NCBI GenBank assembly: GCA_005790965.1 | Contig: SXTL01000002.1 | Location: 1-11,498, forward strand | Length of the DNA: 11,498 nt | Origin: Burkholderiales bacterium | Lineage (GTDB): Bacteria > Pseudomonadota > Gammaproteobacteria > Burkholderiales > Thiobacillaceae | Direction of reading: 5' to 3' | Part shown: in pieces, positions 1 through 7,900 of the stretch | Numbering within the stretch: the first letter of the stretch is position 1 | How the letters are laid out: each line of letters opens with the position of its first letter | The notes under the pieces: model-generated | What the model saw: only the letters and a program-made list of their open reading frames with translations | Told to the model about the DNA's origin: nothing | Database searches by the model: none | Program-made: the position numbers and the translations under genes

Positions 1-346
1 CCAAGGTTCCCGTACCGATGTTGCCGGTGTTGGTGATGCCTGCAGTGGTCGTGGCCCCGGTGACGCCCAAGGTCCCACCGACGGTGGCGTTGGTGGTGAC
101 GGCCGCGCTGTCGAGGTTTGCGGCGCCCGAGGTGGTCAGGGACGACATCGTCGTGGCTCCGGTGACGCCCAAGGTTCCGCCGACGGTGGCGTTGGTGGTG
201 ACGCCCAAGGTTCCCGTACCGATGTTGCCGGTGTTGGTGATGCCTGCAGTGGTCGTGGCCCCGGTGACGCCCAAGGTTCCACCGACGGTGGCGTCGGCGG
301 TGACGCCCAAGGTACCCGTACCGATGTTGCCGGTGGTTGTGATATC
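1..346 (-). repeat. 102-bp tandem coding repeats
   Basis: The motif gacggtggcg (plus strand) begins at 80, 182 and 284, exactly 102 bp apart. In protein terms each unit is a 15-residue conserved half (N/D-ATVGGTLGVTGATT) and a 19-residue half. The second half is TAGITNTGNIGTGTLGVTT in two copies and a divergent Met-Ser-Ser-Leu version in the middle copy (residues 127-145 of the protein). Copies run 295-194, 193-92 and 91 to the edge, preceded by a half unit at 346-296. Near-identity at the DNA level allows copy-number change by recombination and hinders assembly. Confidence 0.85.
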
Positions 347-526
347 GGTGGCGCCTGCATTGCCCGAGATGGTGATGGTGTCACCAGCTGAGATTTGCCC
401 CGATTGGACACCTATTGTGACTGCAACATCAGCAGCGTCGGCTTGTCCGCCCGATAGTGTCAAGGCGCTGGCCATTAACGCTAATATCAAGCGGCTTGGA
501 TTGGATTGTGTTTTGATTGATGACAT
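1..526 (-). CDS. Secreted repeat protein, possible adhesin (5' part; runs off left edge)
   Basis: I read 175 codons from ATG at 526-524 to the window edge with no stop or frameshift; the C-terminus is outside. A GGGAG ribosome binding site lies six bases before the ATG (537-533). Residues 1-32 look like a Sec signal peptide: Lys5 and Arg12, a hydrophobic stretch (LILALMASALTLSG), then an Ala-rich cleavage region near QADAA. Residues 33-61 are a short linker. From about 62 on, the protein consists of Gly/Thr/Ala/Val-rich beta-type repeats of 34 residues (102 bp), with elements such as ATVGGTLGVTGATT and NTGNIGTGTLGVT. Such repeats are typical of stalk regions in large surface proteins, including trimeric autotransporter-like adhesins and proteins with a tail-fibre-type C-terminal chaperone domain. 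Without the C-terminus I cannot say which. It lies 81 bases downstream of two regulator genes on the same strand, so local control is plausible. I am confident of the gene, not of its function. Confidence 0.8.
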   Translation of the reverse strand, partial: MSSIKTQSNPSRLILALMASALTLSGGQADAADVAVTIGVQSGQISAGDTITISGNAGATDITTTGNIGTGTLGVTADATVGGTLGVTGATTTAGITNTGNIGTGTLGVTTNATVGGTLGVTGATTMSSLTTSGAANLDSAAVTTNATVGGTLGVTGATTTAGITNTGNIGTGTL

Positions 527-532
527 CAAAGG

Positions 533-537
533 CTCCC
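533..537 (-). promoter_or_regulatory. Ribosome binding site of the repeat-protein gene
   Basis: GGGAG on the minus strand, six bases before the ATG at 526. It fixes the start and puts the signal peptide at the N-terminus. Confidence 0.6.
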
Positions 538-549
538 AAGGTTGGATAA

Positions 550-568
550 GTAAATCCCCGTGATTTAC
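550..568. promoter_or_regulatory. Perfect inverted repeat before the repeat-protein gene
   Basis: GTAAATC-N5-GATTTAC, two perfect 7-base arms (550-556 and 562-568), 24 bases before the start codon at 526. It shares GTAAA/TTTAC half-sites with the palindrome in front of the regulator genes (2141-2160), though the spacing differs (nine against four bases between the 5-base cores). It may be an operator for one of the neighbouring winged-helix proteins, or an RNA hairpin in the leader. No T-run follows, so it is not a typical terminator. Confidence 0.4.
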
Positions 569-607
569 CCTGGGAACGGTTTATGGGGTATGGATATAAA
601 CGGGGCG

Positions 608-1456
608 TCACCCCAAATAAATAACACCTGCTTTTGTGTTGATGGCAGCGCCCGCGTTGCTGTGGTGCCACTTATACCGCCGGGTCATGCGGCTTTTACC
701 CGAGGCTCTGTGCGTTATCGCCCCCCCCCAAGCGACGGGGTCGCGCTTTAGACGGTAGCCTTTTTCCACAGTGAGCAGATGCTGGGGGTTTTCCGGATCA
801 GGTTCGATAGCAATTCGCAACCGTCTGACGAGCATTCGTAGACTGGTCGTGGTGCTGCCAAGATCTTCTTGAAGGGTCGAAAGGCTGCATCTGTTTCCCT
901 TGCTTGCACATAGGCGTGCCAGTAAACGCGCCTCGCCGGGTGTCAACGCGACCACGCGCCCGGTATCATGCGTCAGGGTGTGGTGTTGCGCATCAAACCA
1001 GAAGCGGCCTACTTGGCAACAAGTGACAAATTCGCAACTTCTTTCCAGATGGCTACTCGGAAAATCTAACTGGAGAGGTAGCCTGGCCAGCAGTTCGGCT
1101 GGGGGGAAAGGTTTTATGAGGTAATCCAAACAGCCGTTTTCGATGAGCTTCCAGCGACGCACGGGATCCATCGACTTGACAATTCCGATGCGCACAGCTT
1201 TGGGAGGCGGGCGGACGCCGGGGATCAAGTCATCAAAATCAATGAGCCAGAGATCGCAGTGCGCGTCTTTATCGGGCGGATGCTCTGTAAACATCTCGGC
1301 ATACCAGCCTTGCCCTTCCAGAATGGCTTCGCACAGAGAGGCAATGGCATAGTCTTTCGAACACACAAAGGCCTGTTTGGGGGAATTACCAAGTCTCTCA
1401 AAAGGCTTTTCAGAGAACAATGCGGTAACCATGGTTGCGAACGGCTTCGATGACAC
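608..1456 (-). CDS. OmpR-like winged-helix regulator with degenerate receiver domain
   Basis: The gene encodes 282 residues if it starts at GTG 1456-1454, chosen because GAGGG (1469-1465) sits eight bases upstream. TTG at 1471 and ATG at 1432 are alternatives. Residues ~27-130 form a receiver-like domain: Asp73 (LWLID) fits the phospho-acceptor and Lys115 (YLIKPF) the conserved lysine. The acidic pair after strand 1 is weakened (CSKD), and the Thr/Ser of strand 4 seems lost (IGIVKS). Residues ~148-237 are an OmpR/PhoB-type DNA-binding domain with recognition-helix region LVRRLRIAIEPD and the wing ending TVEKGYRL. Expected partners are a histidine kinase (none visible) or phosphorylation-independent control. 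After the wing comes a ~42-residue tail with no family counterpart, opened by a run of nine G (729-721). The gene overlaps the preceding regulator by 47 bp, so the two are probably co-translated. Cysteine is frequent (for example CC at 146-147). Targets are unknown. Confidence 0.75.
   Translation of the reverse strand: MSSKPFATMVTALFSEKPFERLGNSPKQAFVCSKDYAIASLCEAILEGQGWYAEMFTEHPPDKDAHCDLWLIDFDDLIPGVRPPPKAVRIGIVKSMDPVRRWKLIENGCLDYLIKPFPPAELLARLPLQLDFPSSHLERSCEFVTCCQVGRFWFDAQHHTLTHDTGRVVALTPGEARLLARLCASKGNRCSLSTLQEDLGSTTTSLRMLVRRLRIAIEPDPENPQHLLTVEKGYRLKRDPVAWGGAITHRASGKSRMTRRYKWHHSNAGAAINTKAGVIYLG
721..729 (-). repeat. G9 homopolymer inside the regulator gene
   Basis: Nine consecutive C on the plus strand (G on the coding strand) at codons 243-246 of the regulator (TGG GGG GGG GCG). 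With ten G the frame ends after eight further codons (GDNAQSLG then TAA). With eight G it ends almost at once (CGA TAA). Only nine G gives the long tail ending at 608. Such tracts slip during replication and are also prone to sequencing error. Confidence 0.8.
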
Positions 1457-2141
1457 AACGCGCGCCCTCAAGCTTGGACAATCGTTTTCTCAGACTGGAA
1501 ATGCGTGTACGGATGCCAGCACCGTCATGCTCCGGCGAAATGGCGCACGAGAGAGTCTCGAAATCGACGATACGCCCATTTCCCAGTAAAAGCATATGCA
1601 ATAGGGCGGCCTCTGCCGGTGGAAGATGACAGACGGCGTCAGTTCGGAGGTGATGTAATGTTTTTGAGTCCATGTCGAGCCGCCATTGCCCTAGGCGCAG
1701 CGGTTGGGCAGCACGGGCCACACGCGCAATGCGTACAACGAGCTCTGGCGTTTCGAACGGGGTAATGAGTACATCAGAAGCACCACAGTCAAACAACCGA
1801 CGGCGCATCTGCGGGCGCGAATCCGGTGTGATGGCTAGCACAGACGGTGATGCAGAATGGCTTCGTAGCGCGGTAATGGTGTGACAGGTGTTCTTCAATA
1901 TTTTTTCCTGGCTAGCGTTGGTCGCCGCGTCGGCGTAAACCACGACCACATTTGATGTCTGCCGCAAAGCACTGGCCTCGGGTATGGCGTGAACGCGCAA
2001 CCTCGATGCGTTAGGCAAGGCGCTTTGCAAGCGTGCTTGAAACACGCGTGCTTCGTCTGGGGGAGCGACAAAAGAAACGCTATGAACAATAGAGGGTATC
2101 GAGAGTTCCATAGATGAAATGGTTAGACAGGAGCTAAACAT
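1410..2141 (-). CDS. OmpR-like winged-helix regulator with pseudo-receiver domain
   Basis: The gene encodes 243 residues from ATG 2141. ATG 2111 (residue 11, MELSIPS) is an equally plausible start, since neither has a clear ribosome binding site and receiver similarity begins only near residue 20. Residues ~20-145 have a receiver fold pattern (SVSFVAPPDEARVF, NVVVVYAD, SPSVLAITPD, SDVLITPFETPELVVRI). However, the invariant lysine is Thr127 (ITPF instead of xKPF), strand 3 ends VVVVYAD with Tyr or Ala where the acceptor Asp is expected, and the strand-1 acidic pair is missing. Phosphorylation is therefore unlikely. Residues ~148-243 are an OmpR/PhoB-type winged helix: LPPAEAALLHML matches the LTPxE region, ISSLRKRL the recognition helix and IEAVRNHGYRI the wing. 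The gene leads the pair with the next regulator (47-bp overlap). A perfect palindrome directly before its start suggests autoregulation. The target is unknown. Confidence 0.75.
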   Translation of the reverse strand: MFSSCLTISSMELSIPSIVHSVSFVAPPDEARVFQARLQSALPNASRLRVHAIPEASALRQTSNVVVVYADAATNASQEKILKNTCHTITALRSHSASPSVLAITPDSRPQMRRRLFDCGASDVLITPFETPELVVRIARVARAAQPLRLGQWRLDMDSKTLHHLRTDAVCHLPPAEAALLHMLLLGNGRIVDFETLSCAISPEHDGAGIRTRISSLRKRLSKLEGARCVIEAVRNHGYRIVL

Positions 2142-2172
2142 AGGTAAAGAAATTTACCTATATTACCAGTAA
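2141..2172. promoter_or_regulatory. Palindrome and half-site cluster before the regulator pair
   Basis: TAGGTAAA-GAAA-TTTACCTA at 2141-2160 is a perfect 8-base-arm inverted repeat, ending on the A of the regulator ATG (2141). A second, smaller one, TTAC-CA-GTAA, follows at 2163-2172. TTACC also occurs twice as a direct repeat (2154 and 2163, nine bases apart). A possible -10 box TAATAT (2165-2160, minus strand) overlaps the outer arm; I could not match a convincing -35 box. A regulator bound here would block transcription start. That the protein encoded next to it binds here is inference. Confidence 0.45.
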
Positions 2173-2503
2173 CACAAAAATTATTTAATTTAACTATGTG
2201 CGTCGAATGTCGAGCATTGCGGCGGAACCCAAAACGGGCGCGTACCAGCCTGTATTTTTAAGGCTCAGAGATAAATGGCTCATAACCTTAAATAAATATA
2301 GTAAGAATGTTGGTTAACAGATGGCTGGGGTCGTGTACGAATGACTCCGTGCACATGGGCTGAAAAGGTTTGCGTGTCCGAAACCCGACAGCGATGCGAA
2401 GGTCAATGGCCTAACAGGGGTGACTGCGAGCGCAAACGGTGCCGCTGAATGACCCGGTTTGCGGCCGCGTAAAAATGAAAAGGTCGGAGGCGACGAAATA
2501 ACC
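2142..2503. other. Spacer between tldD and the regulator pair, no gene seen
   Basis: It holds the tldD terminator at 2471-2503, then moderately GC-rich DNA to about 2330 without a convincing reading frame, then an AT-rich stretch (about 2140-2320) fitting a promoter region for the minus-strand regulators. GGCTCA repeats directly at 2262 and 2277. I see no tRNA, riboswitch or mobile element. The one longer open frame here (minus strand, 2580-2314) runs through the tldD end and terminator and looks like chance. Confidence 0.5.
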
Positions 2504-2521
2504 CTACTGGGTGCCTCCGAC
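2471..2521 (-). terminator. tldD: Probable intrinsic terminator of tldD
   Basis: On the minus strand GTCGGAGGC (2521-2513) pairs perfectly with GCCTCCGAC (2491-2483) and is followed by CTTTTCATTTTT (2482-2471). The loop of 21 bases contains the tldD stop codon, which is longer than usual, and the T-tract is interrupted by CA. The stem is strong and correctly placed. It probably ends the metH-tldD transcription unit. Confidence 0.6.
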
Positions 2522-3940
2522 GGTGAGTCCGTCGATGCGCAAGGTCGGTTGCCCGACGCCAACGGGGACGCTTTGACCATCTTTGCCGCAGGTTCCTACA
2601 CCGGGATCGAGAGCGAGGTCGTTGCCGATCAGCGCGACGCGGGTTAGTACATCGGGGCCGTTGCCGATCAGGGTAGCGCCCTTTACCGGGCGGGTGAGCT
2701 TGCCGTTTTCGATGAGCCAGGCCTCGCTGGCAGCGAACACGAATTTTCCGCTGGTAATGTCTACCTGGCCGCCGCCGAAGTTGCTGGCGTAAAGGCCTTT
2801 TTTGACGGAGGCCAGGATTTCGGCTGGATCGTGCGATCCAGCGCGCATGTAGGTGTTGGTCATGCGCGTCAACGGGAGGTGGGCTAAGGTCTCGCGGCGG
2901 CCGTTGCCGGTCGATGCGACACCCATCAGGCGGGCGTTGAGGCGGTCTTGCAGGTAGCCCTTGAGAATGCCATCTTCGATGAGGACCGTGCTTTGGGTGG
3001 GCGTGCCCTCATCGTCAATATTGAGGGAGCCGCGGCGGTCGGCGATATTGCCATCGTCCAGGACGGTGACGCCGGGGGCGGCAACGCGCTGCCCTATACG
3101 CCCGGAAAACGCCGAACTGCCCTTGCGGTTGAAATCACCCTCCAGGCCGTGACCGATGGCTTCATGCAGCAAAATGCCGGGCCAGCCGGGGCCCAGCACA
3201 ACGGTCATGGTGCCAGCGGGCGCAGGGTCGGCGGCCAGGTTGGTAAGGGCCTGCGCGACAGCCTTTTGGGCGTAGTCGGCCAAGCGTGCTTCATTGAACC
3301 AGGCGTAATCGAAGCGGCCGCCGCCGCCGGCGCTGCCTTGTTCGCGGCGACCGTTTTGTTCGACGATGACTTGCAGGGACAGTCGCACCAAGGGCCGGAC
3401 ATCGGCGGCAAGTAGGCCGTCTTGGCGGGCGACCAACACGACATCGTATTCTCCCGCGAGCGAGGCCATTACTTGAGTGATGCGTGGGTCAAGGGCCCGC
3501 GTGTGGGCTTCCAGGCGATGCAGCAGGGCGATCTTGTCGGCTTCGGCTAGGGAGCCAATGGGATCGAGCGGGGCATAGAGCTGATGGCTCTGCCCTTCGG
3601 TAGGTTGATAAAGGCGCGCATTTTGTCCGGCGGCGGCAATGGTGCGTACGCTGCGTGCAGCTTCCAGAATGGCGGGGGCGGTAATGTCGTCTGAATAGGC
3701 GAAAGCGGTTTTCTCGCCGCTTACGGCGCGGATTCCCACCCCTTGGTCGATATTGAAGCTGCCGGACTTGACCTGGCTTTCCTCAAGGCTCCAGGACTCG
3801 CTACGGGTATGTTGGAAATAGAGGTCGGCATCCTCAGCCGAATGGGTTCCCAGCGTGGCGAAGGCCTGCTCGAGAAGGGTCGCATCAAGCCCATTGTCTG
3901 CCAGCAGGAGTGGCTGGGCGATCTCTAGAGCGCCGCTCAT
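2504..3940 (-). CDS. tldD: TldD, zinc metalloprotease subunit
   Basis: TldD forms a heteromeric zinc protease with TldE (PmbA) in the cytoplasm. In Escherichia coli the pair matures the peptide antibiotic microcin B17 and degrades the unstable antitoxin CcdA. The protein here is 478 residues, close to the ~480 of the family. The active site HEAIGH (259-264, HExxxH) stands in LLHEAIGHGLEGD, and Cys451 in GVGTCGKDGQSVPVGVGQ is the expected third metal ligand. The C-terminus ends in the family signature GQPTLRIDGLTVGGT. The start is ATG 3940-3938, overlapping the TGA of the amidase gene (ATGA), so translation is probably coupled. The frame is open for 50 further codons upstream, but that part overlaps the amidase and has no TldD character. 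The partner gene pmbA is not in this window. A terminator follows at 2521-2471. Confidence 0.95.
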   Translation of the reverse strand: MSGALEIAQPLLLADNGLDATLLEQAFATLGTHSAEDADLYFQHTRSESWSLEESQVKSGSFNIDQGVGIRAVSGEKTAFAYSDDITAPAILEAARSVRTIAAAGQNARLYQPTEGQSHQLYAPLDPIGSLAEADKIALLHRLEAHTRALDPRITQVMASLAGEYDVVLVARQDGLLAADVRPLVRLSLQVIVEQNGRREQGSAGGGGRFDYAWFNEARLADYAQKAVAQALTNLAADPAPAGTMTVVLGPGWPGILLHEAIGHGLEGDFNRKGSSAFSGRIGQRVAAPGVTVLDDGNIADRRGSLNIDDEGTPTQSTVLIEDGILKGYLQDRLNARLMGVASTGNGRRETLAHLPLTRMTNTYMRAGSHDPAEILASVKKGLYASNFGGGQVDITSGKFVFAASEAWLIENGKLTRPVKGATLIGNGPDVLTRVALIGNDLALDPGVGTCGKDGQSVPVGVGQPTLRIDGLTVGGTQ

Positions 3941-4812
3941 TTGGCGTTCTGGATGGGTAGATGGTTGCAGTCGAGGCGGCGGTGCTGCAGGGCGGGAAGA
4001 CTGTTGCGCAAGCTGTTCTGATAGGCCGGGTTGAGGTTGGCGATGACGACGCCCGAGCCGCGCGGCAGACGGTCGAGAATATTGCCCCAAGGGTCGACGA
4101 TCATGCTGTCGCCATGGGTTTCGCGACCGGACACATGGTAACCGCCCTGCGCCGGAGCGATAACATAAGCGAGGTTTTCGATGGCGCGGGCGCGAACCAG
4201 TGTCTCCCAGTGGGCCTTGCCAGTGGTGGCCGTGAAGGCTGAGGGCACAACGATGAAATCAACTCCGGTCATGGCGCGGTACAGTTCCGGAAAGCGCAGG
4301 TCATAGCAGATGGACAGGCCCATACGGCCGAAGGGGGTATCAAGGGTGACGACCTCCTTGCCTGGCTGGATGGTTTTTTCTTCGCGATAGTGCTCGCTAC
4401 CGAGGTCGAGCCCAAAGAGGTGGATCTTGTCGTAGCGAGCAACCTGTTGTCCCTTGTCGTTGTAGACGAGGCAACTATTGAAAACCTTTTTTGCATTGTT
4501 GCAGGCTAGAGGCACGCTGCCACCAACCAGCCAGATTTTGCGGCGCTTGGCCTGTGCGGCAAGAAAGGCCTGAATAGGGCCCTCACCCGGGGTCTCGCGC
4601 ACGGCGACCTTGTCGCTGTCCTTCATTCCCATGATGGCGAAATATTCGGGCAGGGCGACCAGTTTGGCGCCCGCTTTGGCGGCGATCTCAATGAGTCGCG
4701 CGGCTTCATCAAGATTGGCCAAAACATTGGGTCCGGAGGCCATTTGGATGGCGGCGATGCGCGTCATGTCCGGCGCGGGTTTGGGGGGGCTGACAGAGTG
4801 GCGTACGGTCAT
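3937..4812 (-). CDS. Nitrilase-superfamily amidase (Nit-like carbon-nitrogen hydrolase)
   Basis: The protein is 291 residues from ATG 4812, or 276 if it starts at Met16 (ATG 4767-4765), where family similarity begins with MTRIAAIQMASG. Neither start has a good ribosome binding site, and the 15-residue extension is proline-rich, so I lean slightly to Met16. The catalytic triad is complete: Glu56 (LPEYF), Lys129 (YDKIHLF) and Cys169 (SICYDLRFPELYR). These motifs and the length fit the Nit1/Nit2 branch, whose studied members hydrolyse deaminated glutathione or omega-amides in the cytoplasm. The exact substrate cannot be told from sequence. Its position between yhdP and tldD is a known proteobacterial arrangement. 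It overlaps tldD by ATGA and lies 121 bases after yhdP. Confidence 0.9.
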   Translation of the reverse strand: MTVRHSVSPPKPAPDMTRIAAIQMASGPNVLANLDEAARLIEIAAKAGAKLVALPEYFAIMGMKDSDKVAVRETPGEGPIQAFLAAQAKRRKIWLVGGSVPLACNNAKKVFNSCLVYNDKGQQVARYDKIHLFGLDLGSEHYREEKTIQPGKEVVTLDTPFGRMGLSICYDLRFPELYRAMTGVDFIVVPSAFTATTGKAHWETLVRARAIENLAYVIAPAQGGYHVSGRETHGDSMIVDPWGNILDRLPRGSGVVIANLNPAYQNSLRNSLPALQHRRLDCNHLPIQNAK

Positions 4813-4933
4813 GATATCGGTGGGCTACGAGGGGTGGCCTAACCTTACACAAGCCTTTCGTTTGCGACAAGGCATTTTGAATGTCTGGGGCGCTGCAGGC
4901 CGTTAAGGGTGGGGATTTGGTGGGGACGCGGAT
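4813..4933 (-). promoter_or_regulatory. yhdP-amidase spacer with possible weak promoter
   Basis: On the minus strand TTGTCG, 17 bases, then TAAGGT (within about 4876-4842) resembles a sigma-70 promoter, with four of six and three of six consensus matches. It would give the amidase and tldD their own transcript. I see no terminator hairpin after yhdP, so read-through is also likely. Confidence 0.25.
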
Positions 4934-7900
4934 TTATGGAAACAAGTCATCCGAGGGCGTAGGTTTGGTCTCTTTGGGCGGAGTCTTAGTGGTAATCACG
5001 GGTTTGTCCCAGGTGCCAGTGACCAGATAGTGGAAGCGCGGGGTAGCCCGGTTGATTTCGTCCTTCAGGATCTTGCTGGCGATCCAGGCCCCGGCCAGTC
5101 CGACCGGGCCAGCCGCCAGTCCGCTAGCCGCAACCAGAGTATCGGTGAAATGGGGTTCTACTTTTAGATCGAGGACCTGAGTCTCGTTGTTGAGGTTAAT
5201 CTGGCCCGTCATGCTGACCTTGGCCGGGGGGCCGTTCATCTCGAACAGGTCTAGCTTGATTTGTCCCAGTGAGGCTTGGGCGCGCGCATCCAACTGATCA
5301 AAAGCAAAGCCCTTAGAAAACAGGGTACCAAAATCTAGGGCAGCCAGGCGCGAGATGGCCTGCAGATTGACAATAGCGAACAGTCGGGCAATTCCAGGAT
5401 CGACCTCCAGAAACTGGCCATTTTTGATCTGGATGGTGAACTGGCCGGAAAGCGCATTGGGACTCAGTCTATCCAAACCCCCAGGCCAGGCCAAGCGTTG
5501 GCTGGTAATGCTTCCCGAACCACCCTTGACACGCTCGGGATAGCCTAGTCGATCCATGAGTCGCCCGAGATTTTCGATTTGCAACTCGCCGTCCTCAAAG
5601 ACCGATTGGCGCCGGGGATCATCGTAAAGTTTAAGCCGTCCGGTGAGGGTCGCGTTAGGTTGGCTCACTTTGATGCGGTCAATTTCTTTTCCGCCCATGA
5701 TGGATTTGTAGTTGAAAGAGACCTCGCCCAGTTTGGCTTTGCCTACCTGAAGGTCTTTTACAATGACCGTGCCAGAATAGTCCGTGGCGGCAGACGCGGT
5801 AGGCGCCGCAGGCGCAGGGGATTCCGTGGTGTCCGGCCAGTGCAAGCGCGCGAAATCCGCAGTGATGTGGCGTTTACTCGCCACGATCATGATCCCTCCA
5901 TCGGCCTCGCGACTCTTCAGGGCGATCAACCAGCCTTGGCCATTGGGCTTTAGATCGATGGTGCTGCCGTGCAGGGTGCGATCCATGATTTGCAGTTCAG
6001 CACTCTGGATGTGGATCGAGCGTAACGGTAGGCGGCTACCTTTTCCATCCCCCGTGTCCGGCATTGAGGCGGCCAAAGCGCGCCATTGGTCAAGGTCCAG
6101 TCGTCCCATTGAGCCGCTGATTTCCACGCCATTTGCGGCCGGGAGCGTGGCCTCTCCGGGGCCAAGGCGCAGACCGATACGGGCGCTGGCCAGATCGCTT
6201 TTATAAAGGGCGCGCAGGGTGGCGATGTTTCCATATTGCGCTTCGAGAGCATTGAAGCCCATTTCCTTTGGTGCTGACTCGATTCGAAGCGGAGCGCGCA
6301 GGGCCGCTGCTTTGCCCAGCGGAGCCGGCAGTTGGATGGCCAGTCCTTCCAGGTCGCTGGTGAATTTGAGACGCTGCTGACGGGTGTCAGCCAGAAGTTC
6401 TAGTTGATAGGTCGTTTGCCCTTGCAGGCGGGTCAAAAATTCCGCAGGTAGCCAGGCTGCAAGCAATTTCCGGGTGAGCTGACTTTGTACCTGGACGGCC
6501 AGCGTGCCTGAATTTCGTGGGGCGATCGACAGGCGGGCCGGTTCGCCAAAAAGACGGGCCGTCAGGTCGCGGCCACTGAGCTGATCTTGAGTAAAACGCA
6601 GGGAGCCGTTTAACTGTTCGAGGTCCGGCAGGCCTAGCCCTGGACTGACCTGGTTGTCCTTCAGCGTCAGCGATCCCTCGACCTTGCTATCGGTCATCTT
6701 TTCCAGAGGCAGCCGCAGTTTGAGGTCCAGGCTGGCCTGGCCTCGCGCTACCAGATGCTCGGTAAAGCCGCCGGTGTGGGCCTTGACGGGACTGTGGTTG
6801 ACGAAATCGATAAAGGCCCGGGTCTCGCCTTGCGCGCGGCCTTGTACTTCCAGCAGGGTGGGGACCTGAAAGAGATCGGCGATGCTGACGGTCACTTCGG
6901 AGAGTTGGGTTCCGGCACTGCGCCCCGTGGCCTTCAGATGCATGGCGGCGCGGTCAAAGACGAGGTCGCCCTGAATGTGATCAATGCTCGGCCAATGCTC
7001 TGCGTAGAGCAGTTTGGCGTCTTCCAGCGGTACGCTGACCCGGAATTCGCCGCCACCGTGGGTAAATGGGAAGCGGTCCAGCGGACCTTTGAGGCGCATC
7101 TGGGCATTGCGCGAGACGCCAGCCTTGAGGCTGTCCCGGAGCCAGAAACGCGTATCGTCACCCACGGCCTCGGGCAGGTAACGCCAGACGGCATCGCCGC
7201 GCGCGTGCTTGATCTGCGCCTTGAGGTCGGCCACCGGGCTGCGACCGGGTTTCCAGATGAGCCGGCCCTGAAGCTGGCCTTCAAGATCGTCGTTGAGAAG
7301 TTCCAGGCGCTTAATGTGGATCTCGTGCTGATCAGCCTGATTACGCCACTGGGCGGCGCCTTCCACGCGTTTGAATTGCAGCGGGTAGCGGAAGGCTTTT
7401 GGGGCGTCGAGGGTGAAGACATTCGTATCGAGCACCAAACTGCCCCCGTTTTCGTTGGCTTCCAGGTGGCCACTGGCCCCTTGGAAACCGGGTTGTTTCG
7501 CCGTGGCCTTGATGCCGATATCAGAAAAATGGGCTTTGAGCCGATATTTATCAGATCCGTTCCATTGTCCCGAGGCGTGGGTGATCTGGCCGCGCGGCGC
7601 CAAGCTCTGGATCTGATCGTGAATGCTGCGCGGCATGGGGATATGGCCGGTAAGCGTGGTGAAGGTCTCGATGCGCAGATTGCGGGTTTCGAGTTCGCCG
7701 CTCTCAATTCGCTGCTGGTCAGGCGTGCGCTTGATGCGAAGGCGAAGATCGGCAGGTTCACTGGCGCTCTGGCTCGGGGTGGTAAAGGTCAGGCCCCGCG
7801 CGCTGAGTTCTTCGTGCGGGCCTTCGCTACGCCACATAATGCGTCCGCGGAGCGAGGTGAACAGGGTGTCCGGCAGGGCCTCGTCAAAACGCAGGCGGGT

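Noticed and set aside
1..346. CRISPR array
   Set aside because: The repeats are contiguous 102-bp coding units in one open frame, without the short repeat and unique spacer pattern.
18..563. Plus-strand 181-codon open frame rich in Pro/Val
   Set aside because: It is the antisense reading of the tandem repeats. The minus strand has a signal peptide, a ribosome binding site and sensible repeats.
2314..2580. Minus-strand 88-codon frame after tldD
   Set aside because: It crosses the tldD end and terminator, has no ribosome binding site that I can see and no family resemblance.
2948..3415. Plus-strand 155-codon open frame, Gly/Ala-rich
   Set aside because: It is antisense to the conserved tldD active-site region, so an ordinary shadow frame.
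3941..4090. 50-codon N-terminal extension of TldD
   Set aside because: It overlaps the amidase gene out of frame. Family length and the ATGA junction support ATG 3940.
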